A stretch of 18,932 bases of DNA from an uncultured Lachnospiraceae bacterium (GTDB lineage: Bacteria; Bacillota; Clostridia; Lachnospirales; Lachnospiraceae): assembly GCA_910586005.1 (NCBI GenBank), contig CAJUHG010000057.1, positions 1 to 18,932 of the forward strand, read 5' to 3'. Each line of letters opens with the position of its first letter. The stretch's first letter is position 1. The translations under genes were made by a program, and so were the position numbers. The notes beneath the pieces were generated by a model. That model searched no databases. It was given only the letters and a program-made list of their open reading frames with translations, and was not told where the DNA came from. This document shows positions 7,380 to 13,364 of the stretch, piece by piece.

Positions 7380-8195
7380 TTATCTCTTCAACTGATTTGC
7401 TTGACCTAACATATCATCTGATGCCTGAATTGCCTTGGAATTCATCTCATAAGCTCTCTGTGCTACAATCAAATTAACCATTTCATCTGCAACTTGAACA
7501 TTAGAACCTTCTAAATATTTCTGACGCACTTCACTTCTTGTCAAGTTTGCAGCAGTTGCTTCATTCATTGCTTCCCCAGAAGCATCTGTCACTGCCAAAA
7601 GACTATTTGACAACTTTTCTAATCCTGCTGGATTACTAAACTGAAACAATCCAATTGTTGCAACATTTACAAAATTTCCATTGCCATCTACATATCCAAT
7701 ATTTCCTTCTGTAGATACTTGTATCTTGCTGCTACTCACTTCACCAGGTAGAGTAATAGTATTTCCATTGGTATCTAATACAGGATAACCATCTGATGTT
7801 ACAAGTGTAATATTTCCATCATTTCCAACACTCAATTTAAAGTCACCATTACGCGTATAGTATGTATTGCCATCTGCGGCTCTCACTGAATAAAATCCAT
7901 CACCTGCAATTGCCATTGCTGTGTAGCTTTCACTTGCCAATAATGCTCCTTGTGTAAAATGAGAGGTTATGGAAGCAACTCTTGTTCCTAAACCAACTTG
8001 TGCAGATATGGGTTTTTGTTCTCCATTCGCTGTAGTAGTTCTTGTCTGCAAGGTTTGATATAATAAGGTTTTAAATTCTGCCTTTTCTGTTTTATATCCA
8101 GTAGTATTTACATTTGCAAGATTGTGTGAAATATTATCCACAGATGTCTGTTGAGCAATCATGCCGGACGCTGCCGACCACAAAGATCTCATCAT
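7380..8195 (-). CDS. flhP: Flagellar basal-body rod protein FlhP/FlgG
   Basis: A 271-residue rod protein of the FlgG/FlhP family, exported by the flagellar type III system to form the distal rod. The N-terminal rod signature is at about 11-34 (GMIAQQTSVDNISHNLANVNTTGY), the central FlgE/F/G-like beta domain at about 85-160 (AIAGDGFYSV, YYTRNGDF), and the C-terminal helix motif at 230-271 (DEMVNLIVAQRAYEMNSKAI). Length and MMRSLWSAASGM start fit the family. Two ATGs are adjacent; AAGGAG lies 11 nt upstream of the first. The named symbol follows the Bacillus order mbl-flhO-flhP; in other annotations this would be flgG. Confidence 0.95.
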   Translation of the reverse strand: MMRSLWSAASGMIAQQTSVDNISHNLANVNTTGYKTEKAEFKTLLYQTLQTRTTTANGEQKPISAQVGLGTRVASITSHFTQGALLASESYTAMAIAGDGFYSVRAADGNTYYTRNGDFKLSVGNDGNITLVTSDGYPVLDTNGNTITLPGEVSSSKIQVSTEGNIGYVDGNGNFVNVATIGLFQFSNPAGLEKLSNSLLAVTDASGEAMNEATAANLTRSEVRQKYLEGSNVQVADEMVNLIVAQRAYEMNSKAIQASDDMLGQANQLKR

Positions 8196-8244
8196 AATTA
8201 ATTCTGCTCCTTCCTATTGATTCACTTATTTATATTTATTATTT

Positions 8245-9045
8245 TTACACCTTACCAATATTATTTACAGCCTTCTCTAAAGTTTCATCGATAGATTGAA
8301 TAATCTTTTGATTGGTTTCATATGCTCTAGAAATCGTAATCATCTCAACCATTTCTGAAATTACATTTACATTTGACATTTCTAAGGTTCCTTGTACCAC
8401 TCCTGCATCAGAGGCTTGAACCTGTCCGCCCTCTACAAGATCATACATATTCTCACCATATTTTGACAAGAAATTGTAATCTGCAAAATCTACTACTCCA
8501 ATCTGGCCTACTTGTGCACCATTTTGATATAAGATTCCATTTTCATCTACAATCAATTCCACGTTTGGGTCCACTCGTATGTATCCGGCTTCACCCGGAT
8601 TGCCCGCTTGGGCTGCTGCTTGATTTAGCACAAAATCCCCATCTTTTGTCATTAAAAATCCTTCTCGATTTACAGTAAATGCACCATCTCTTGTGTATTT
8701 TACAGACGTTTCTCCTGCCTTACTAGTAAAAGAAATTGCAAAAAATCCATCACCATCCAAAGCAAAATCATAAACATTGTCTGTCACACGGAAATTTCCC
8801 TGTCCATAGTCTGTATAACATTCTCCAATTTTAACGCCCAGACTAACATCTCCTAAACCTCTCGAAAGACCAAAGGCTGAGGTATCTTTAATTTTAATAG
8901 CTAACATCTCATCAAAGGATTGTGATGTTGATCCTTCTTTTTTGAATCCATTTGTTGCAGAATTTGCAAGATTATTGGTAAGTACATCCAATCTATTCTG
9001 CTGGTTTATCATCCCTGTATATGCAGTATATAATCCTTTTACCAT
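8245..9045 (-). CDS. flhO: Flagellar basal-body rod protein FlhO/FlgF
   Basis: A 266-residue paralogue of the next gene, belonging to the FlgF/FlhO group that forms the proximal rod segment. It shows the N-terminal rod signature at about 11-34 (GMINQQNRLDVLTNNLANSATNGF), the mid-domain DGDGFFAISF near 98, YTRDGAFTVNREGFLMTKDG near 118-137, and the C-terminal motif at 219-266 (EMSNVNVISEMVEMITISRAYE). AAGGAG lies 8 nt before the ATG. It follows mbl by 86 bp, a gap that contains a hairpin, and precedes flhP by 49 bp. The pairing with flhP behind mbl is the same as in Bacillus. Confidence 0.94.
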   Translation of the reverse strand: MVKGLYTAYTGMINQQNRLDVLTNNLANSATNGFKKEGSTSQSFDEMLAIKIKDTSAFGLSRGLGDVSLGVKIGECYTDYGQGNFRVTDNVYDFALDGDGFFAISFTSKAGETSVKYTRDGAFTVNREGFLMTKDGDFVLNQAAAQAGNPGEAGYIRVDPNVELIVDENGILYQNGAQVGQIGVVDFADYNFLSKYGENMYDLVEGGQVQASDAGVVQGTLEMSNVNVISEMVEMITISRAYETNQKIIQSIDETLEKAVNNIGKV

Positions 9046-9085
9046 AATTTCTGCTCCTTTATATTATTCAATTTATTAATTACAG

Positions 9086-9122
9086 TTCAGCCTTCCAGCA
9101 GTATAAGAGGTTGAAGGTTGAA
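9086..9122 (-). other. Hairpin between mbl and flhO
   Basis: TTCAGCCTTC (9086-9095) pairs with GAAGGTTGAA (9113-9122) over 10 bp with one mismatch, around 17 nt. No T-tract follows on the minus strand, so it is not a normal terminator. It may be an RNA processing or stabilising element that adjusts the ratio of mbl to flagellar message; that is inference. Confidence 0.5.
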
Positions 9123-9131
9123 TCATAATCA

Positions 9132-10124
9132 TTACTCTTCTCGTTTACCAGATAAAAATTCTACATATTTTCCAGTTCCAATTGCAACACAAGTCATTGG
9201 TTCCTCGGCAGTCATTGTATTAATTCCTGTTCTATCTTCTATTAATTCTTCCAAACCACGAAGCAATGCACCACCACCTGTTAAAATAATTCCTCTGTCA
9301 GCCACATCTGCTGCTAATTCTGGTGGTGTCTTTTCTAAGACACTGTGTACTGCTTCCACAATCTGAAGCGTAGCTTCTCTTAAAGCCTCTTCTGTCTCCT
9401 CAGAAGACACAGATACTGTTTTAGGAAGACCTGTTACAAGATTACGACCTCGCACATCCATAGTATCATTCTGTGCTAATGGAAAACAGGTTCCAATTTT
9501 TATTTTAATATCCTCTGCAGTTCTCTCACCAATTAAAAGATTATGCTTCTTTCTCATATATCGGACAATTGCCTCATCAAAATCATCCCCTGCAATCTTA
9601 ATGGAAGTACTTACCACTGTCCCACCAAGAGAAATGACTGCAATATCTGCAGTACCTCCACCAATATCTACAATCATATTTCCACAAGGCTTTGATATAT
9701 CAACACCTGCTCCAATTGCAGCGGCAATCGGCTCTTCAATAATGGAAACTTCTCTTGCTCCCGCCTGATAGGTGGCATCCTCTACTGCTTTTTTTTCCAC
9801 CTCTGTAACACCACTTGGCACACATACACTAATTCTAGGCTTACGGAAACTCTTTTTCCCCATAGCTTTCTGAATAAAGTACTTTAACATTTTTTCGGTC
9901 ACTGTGTAGTCAGAAATAACCCCTTGACGCAAAGGTCTTACTGCAACAATATTTCCAGGAGTTCTTCCTAACATTAAACGTGCTTCCTCACCAATGGCTT
10001 TTATCTTATTTGTATCTCTATCAAATGCAACAACAGAAGGCTCTTTTAATACAACACCTTTTCCTTTTATATATACAAGGATACTCGCTGTTCCTAGGTC
10101 AATTCCAATATCAGTTGACATCAT
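9132..10124 (-). CDS. mbl: Rod shape-determining actin homologue Mbl (MreB family)
   Basis: A 330-residue bacterial actin that forms membrane-bound filaments guiding lateral cell-wall synthesis. The actin-fold nucleotide-binding motifs are intact: phosphate 1 DIGIDLGTA (5-13), phosphate 2 DIGGGTADIAV (153-163) and the adenosine motif LTGGGALL (281-288). Other family hallmarks include VGRTPGNIVAVRPL-like sequence at 52-65, EEPIAAAIGAG at 130-140 and IGERTAEDIKI at 198-208. It is assigned to Mbl rather than MreB because flhO and flhP follow it and mreC/mreD do not; sequence alone does not settle this. Two ATGs are adjacent, with AAGGGG just upstream. It heads the operon from a sigma-A-like promoter. 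Confidence 0.93.
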   Translation of the reverse strand: MMSTDIGIDLGTASILVYIKGKGVVLKEPSVVAFDRDTNKIKAIGEEARLMLGRTPGNIVAVRPLRQGVISDYTVTEKMLKYFIQKAMGKKSFRKPRISVCVPSGVTEVEKKAVEDATYQAGAREVSIIEEPIAAAIGAGVDISKPCGNMIVDIGGGTADIAVISLGGTVVSTSIKIAGDDFDEAIVRYMRKKHNLLIGERTAEDIKIKIGTCFPLAQNDTMDVRGRNLVTGLPKTVSVSSEETEEALREATLQIVEAVHSVLEKTPPELAADVADRGIILTGGGALLRGLEELIEDRTGINTMTAEEPMTCVAIGTGKYVEFLSGKREE

Positions 10125-10195
10125 TTTGATCCCCTTTCGTTTCTCTATCTAAACATAATTAAACATAATAACTCTATTTTTCCATATACATTTAC

Positions 10196-10223
10196 ATTAT
10201 ATACAATCATAAGCATTTTTCAA
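10196..10223 (-). promoter_or_regulatory. Sigma-A-type promoter of the mbl-flhO-flhP operon
   Basis: Minus strand: TTGAAA (-35, 10218-10223), 16-nt spacer, TATAAT (-10, 10196-10201), about 72 bp before the mbl start. Long A-tracts on the same strand further upstream (about 10298-10314) could act as bent or UP-like DNA. No sigma-D type motif is seen, so the flagellar rod genes here appear to ride on a housekeeping promoter. Confidence 0.7.
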
Positions 10224-10357
10224 AGTATTTTTTTCCAAAATGTCAAAAAACATCTATATATTAACCTTTTTCATGGAATTCCTTATAAAAGTTTATGTTT
10301 TTTTTATTTTTTTTCTAAAGTTTTCTTCTTTTCTTCACATATCCTTCACATTCTATC

Positions 10358-10558
10358 GCTATACTAATACACGTACTAGCTAACAAGCTAATATAATTTT
10401 TCATAACTCATGCTTCCTGGGTTCTTAGAATCCAGGAGGTACTCCCCGAAGAAAGCTATTCAAATATTTGATTGTTTTCAAATTTTATGGGTTGACAGAA
10501 AATTGCAATACATTAAAACTATCCAAGTATTTGAACCATTCTAAATAATTAGTATAGC
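10358..10558. other. 201-bp element bounded by a perfect 11-bp inverted repeat
   Basis: GCTATACTAAT (10358-10368) and ATTAGTATAGC (10548-10558) are exact reverse complements and bracket 179 bp of non-coding DNA. Inside, the strongest local hairpin is CCTGGGTTC-TTA-GAATCCAGG (10427-10447 region, 9-bp stem with a 3-nt loop), next to a GC-rich stretch (GGAGGTACTCCCCGAAG) that stands out from the AT-rich surroundings. TCAAATATTTGA is a further palindrome. Each end repeat includes TATACT, which on the minus strand lies 17 nt from a TTGCTT and could be a promoter. It may be a structured RNA of 6S-like size or a small inverted-repeat mobile element. I could not match it to a known RNA family by eye. 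Confidence 0.6.
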
Positions 10559-10568
10559 TAACTATCCA

Positions 10569-10663
10569 CAAAAAAGCAAAGGTTGCTATAGAAAAGAAAA
10601 ATATAAGATACTGCTCAATTTATAAATAACATATCTTGTATAAATTTTCTTTTTATGGCAACC
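10569..10663 (-). terminator. Long hairpin terminator after the FMN-binding lipoprotein gene
   Basis: Minus strand: GGTTGC (10658-10663) pairs with GCAACC (10581-10586). Inside, an AAAAGAAAA tract pairs with TTTTCTTTT and AAGATA with TATCTT, giving an AT-rich stem of about 83 nt. TTTGCTTTTTTG follows. It lies 93 bp after the lipoprotein stop and is the probable end of the chemoreceptor transcript. The 93 bp before it are AT-rich with no recognised feature. Confidence 0.65.
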
Positions 10664-10755
10664 CTATTTTTTATACTTCTATTACTATATTACTATTAAT
10701 TATTTATAATAGCAAAATCTCTTTTTTATAACTTCTTTTATGATAATCCTTCTTT

Positions 10756-11190
10756 TTATTTTTCAGGCACTACTAATACTGTAGTAGAATCTCCTTTTTG
10801 TGCTTGTTCTATGGCAACTACAATTAATTTTGCAAAATTTTCACCTGAATGAGTAGCTCCTGTGAGAATATCCACCTGTGTATTTTTTTGTCCATCCATT
10901 AATTGTTGTACATACTCCCTTGTATACTTATTGGGATAAGTTCCCTCTATAGTACTCATATTTCTCATATATTCATTATCCCATGCCTTAATAAAGCCAC
11001 TTTCATCTTTGGCATTAAACTCTGCTGAAACGATAGTATCATCTTTCACCTGAATACATACATATTCTTTCCAACCATGAGAAAATTCTGACATTTCTGC
11101 TGTATAATATCCATCTTTCATTTTATTTCCACAACCAGACAACAAAACAAAAAATATAATGAAACATAAACTTATTATTTTCTTATGCAT
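10756..11190 (-). CDS. Small FMN-binding-domain lipoprotein
   Basis: A 144-residue secreted lipoprotein. The signal peptide has a basic start, a hydrophobic core (about 5-17) and the lipobox LSGC with lipidated C20. The rest is a single FMN-binding domain (about 25-130). D107-I-L-T-G-A-T113 matches the DxxTGAT-type motif where the flavin transferase ApbE attaches FMN covalently to the threonine. The protein should therefore be a membrane-tethered extracytoplasmic flavoprotein, either carrying electrons or sensing redox state. The start lies one base after the stop of the chemoreceptor gene, with AGGAG inside that gene's end, so the two are translated together. No apbE is in the window. The partner redox enzyme is unknown. 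Confidence 0.88.
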   Translation of the reverse strand: MHKKIISLCFIIFFVLLSGCGNKMKDGYYTAEMSEFSHGWKEYVCIQVKDDTIVSAEFNAKDESGFIKAWDNEYMRNMSTIEGTYPNKYTREYVQQLMDGQKNTQVDILTGATHSGENFAKLIVVAIEQAQKGDSTTVLVVPEK

Positions 11191-11191
11191 T

Positions 11192-13168
11192 TTACAACTC
11201 CTCTCGTAATTTTACAGTGGTCACTACTGCTCCTAATTCTTCTGCTTGTGTCAATGACATTACAGCTATTTCATCTGTTTCTTTTGCAAGTTGCTGATTG
11301 GTATTAGCAATTTGAAGTACCTTATCAATTTCCTTTGTTACCATAGAAACAGCTTCTTTTTGTTTTTCTACCACATGTGCCATATCATTAGAAATTCCAG
11401 TAAACTCTTTAGTTGCTATATGAATTTCCTTAAAAGAATCTGCTGTTAATGCTGCCATTTTTAATCCCTGTTCAATAGAAACATTTGCCTGTTCCACAAT
11501 ATCCCCTGTTTGCTTCAATGCATTTGCAGTCTGGTCTGATAAAACACCAATCTGTTGCGCTACCACTGCAAATCCTTTTCCTGCTTCACCAGCACGTGCT
11601 GCCTCAATAGATGCATTTAATGCCAATAAACTTGTCTGTGATGAAATTCCTTCTATTAACTGACTAATTTTAATAATTTCTTGCATATTATCATAAATAT
11701 CATTCATAGTTTCTAACATAAAATTCATATGTTCTTGCCCCTGGTCTACTTTACCTTTTGCACCACCTGCACACTTTTTCACTTGATTCGCATTTTCTGT
11801 AATATGACTAATTTGTTCTGTAATTCTTTGAATACTACTACTCAATCGTTCTAACGCTACTGCCTGTTCTGTAGAACCATTATAAAGGCGTTTGGCATAA
11901 CCAGATACCTCAGAAGAATTTTCATTTACCGCAATAGAAGATTGACTAATTTTTCTCATTGTTGCATTCAAAGATGCTGTAATCGTAACTAATGCATCTT
12001 GTATTGCTACAAAATCTCCTGTAAATGTATTTGGAACCTCTTTTGAATAATCTCCTTTTGATAAAAATCCAAGAAAAGTTTCAATGTCATTAATATACCC
12101 ATCCATACTAGAAATGGTCTTTGCTAATGCATTTGTCAAAATCTCTGCTTCATCTTTCGTTTCTGCCAATATCACTTTATCCTTCAGGTTTCCTTCTGAC
12201 AAAGCTGTAAGCCTAACTGTAGCAAGTGATAAGGAATCTGAAATTCTGTCTGCCATTTTAACAATAATATACCTAGATACTACAAGCAAAATAATTGCTA
12301 ATAGAATGCAGACAAAAATTGATACAAACAGAGTCCCTTGAAATTCCCTACGTGGAGCATCAATCAGCAAAGACCAATTTGTTCCCGCCACAGGAGCATA
12401 AGCTACATAGTGATATCCTCCTTTGAAACGCATAGAAACAGAACCAGTCTGGAAATTAAGTATATGTTCAAAAATCTCTTTGTTCTTTGTAGAATGATAT
12501 AATTCATATACATTCTCACGTTTTTGCATATTTTCTAACTCTCTGTCAGCTATAATCATTCCTTCTTCATTAATGATATAAGAAGAACCTGTCACACCAA
12601 TATGAATATTGCTCAATACCTCCCCCAACATATCATATTTATAACTTCCAACAAGATAAGAAACCACTTCTCCATCTTTTTTCATGGGAAGTGCTACACA
12701 GAGTTGCCAAAGGCCTCCATCATAATAAGGCTCATCAATTACAATATTACTAGTTTTTGTTAAATATGTATAATATTTTTTATCTGCAATACTTTCTGGC
12801 GCTATTTCATCTCCATACTGCTTTTTTCCTGATAAATCATAGCCACCTAACCATACAAACTCAATACGTGTTTCACGCTCTTTTAACACCTCCTGCTTTT
12901 TCTCCTTTGATACTTTTTCTTCTATCAAAGCAGGTTCAAGTGCAAGATTTGCCATACGATCTGTCAATAAATGCAAATTTGCACTTATGTTTTGTGAAGA
13001 TGTCTTTGCCATCATCTGTAAGTTTTCTAATAGTATTGTATCTGTGGACACAAAACTACTAATTATCATTACTATTGTAAGTAGAACTCCAAGCATAATG
13101 GATACAGACATAACATAAAATACAATCGTCTGCTTAATGGTCTTCCTCTTTTCCATATTCTTTTTCAT
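11192..13168 (-). CDS. Methyl-accepting chemotaxis protein with dCache sensor domain
   Basis: A 658-residue transmembrane chemoreceptor. Transmembrane helix 1 is at about 14-39, and the extracellular dCache-type sensor at about 40-275 (includes FVWLGGYDLSGKKQYGD and DEPYYDGGLWQLCVALPM). Helix 2 is at about 279-301, a HAMP domain at about 300-355, and a second HAMP-like segment at about 360-405. The signalling coiled coil runs to the end, with its hairpin tip at 510-540 (LLALNASIEAARAGE, GKGFAVVAQQIGVLSD). It would signal to CheA/CheW and hence the flagellar motor. The ligand is not predictable by eye. The first ATG (13168) has its GG-rich site touching it; the fifth codon ATG (13156) has AAAGG 12 nt upstream and is an equally good start. 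No CheB/CheR pentapeptide is seen at the C-terminus. Confidence 0.95.
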   Translation of the reverse strand: MKKNMEKRKTIKQTIVFYVMSVSIMLGVLLTIVMIISSFVSTDTILLENLQMMAKTSSQNISANLHLLTDRMANLALEPALIEEKVSKEKKQEVLKERETRIEFVWLGGYDLSGKKQYGDEIAPESIADKKYYTYLTKTSNIVIDEPYYDGGLWQLCVALPMKKDGEVVSYLVGSYKYDMLGEVLSNIHIGVTGSSYIINEEGMIIADRELENMQKRENVYELYHSTKNKEIFEHILNFQTGSVSMRFKGGYHYVAYAPVAGTNWSLLIDAPRREFQGTLFVSIFVCILLAIILLVVSRYIIVKMADRISDSLSLATVRLTALSEGNLKDKVILAETKDEAEILTNALAKTISSMDGYINDIETFLGFLSKGDYSKEVPNTFTGDFVAIQDALVTITASLNATMRKISQSSIAVNENSSEVSGYAKRLYNGSTEQAVALERLSSSIQRITEQISHITENANQVKKCAGGAKGKVDQGQEHMNFMLETMNDIYDNMQEIIKISQLIEGISSQTSLLALNASIEAARAGEAGKGFAVVAQQIGVLSDQTANALKQTGDIVEQANVSIEQGLKMAALTADSFKEIHIATKEFTGISNDMAHVVEKQKEAVSMVTKEIDKVLQIANTNQQLAKETDEIAVMSLTQAEELGAVVTTVKLREEL

Positions 13169-13204
13169 CCTTTCTTACCACTACTCCTTTTTTTGTTATT
13201 TTTT

Positions 13205-13210
13205 ATTATA
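13205..13210 (-). promoter_or_regulatory. Possible -10 box for the chemoreceptor gene
   Basis: TATAAT in the context GATATAATAAAA on the minus strand, about 37 bp before the gene. No convincing -35 hexamer lies 16-18 nt upstream, and the sigma-D pattern (TAAA-N15-GCCGATAT) is not met, although GATAT is present. AT-rich context makes chance matches likely. Confidence 0.35.
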
Positions 13211-13244
13211 TCAAAATTCCAAATTTTTTCTACCATATTAAGAC

Positions 13245-13357
13245 AAAAAAATAGAGTTCTGTTTATGTCATTTTCTTACAACTTATACACAAATTTCTAT
13301 ACCTAAATTAGATAGAAATTTGTATGATAAGTTGATAGATTTCACAAAACAAAACTC
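13245..13357 (-). terminator. Very long hairpin terminator after uvrA
   Basis: Three nested stems: GAGTTCTGTTT (13254-13264) with AAACAAAACTC (13347-13357, one mismatch), CAACTTAT (13279-13286) with ATAAGTTG (13327-13334), and the perfect 12-bp ACAAATTTCTAT (13289-13300) with ATAGAAATTTGT (13312-13323). On the minus strand TATTTTTTTG follows the outer stem, so it ends the uvrA transcript, whose stop is 7 bp before the first arm. At 104 nt it is much longer than a typical intrinsic terminator. Confidence 0.75.
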
Positions 13358-13364
13358 AATATAA

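Noticed and set aside
10358..10558. Known riboswitch (Mn-sensing yybP-ykoY, c-di-GMP, SAM or guanidine types)
   Set aside because: GGGGAGTA on the minus strand hints at yybP-ykoY, but the remaining conserved parts are absent and no fitting downstream gene follows; it was therefore left as an unassigned element.
13205..13240. Sigma-D (motility) promoter for the chemoreceptor
   Set aside because: GATAT is present, but neither GCC before it nor TAAA at the right distance is found.
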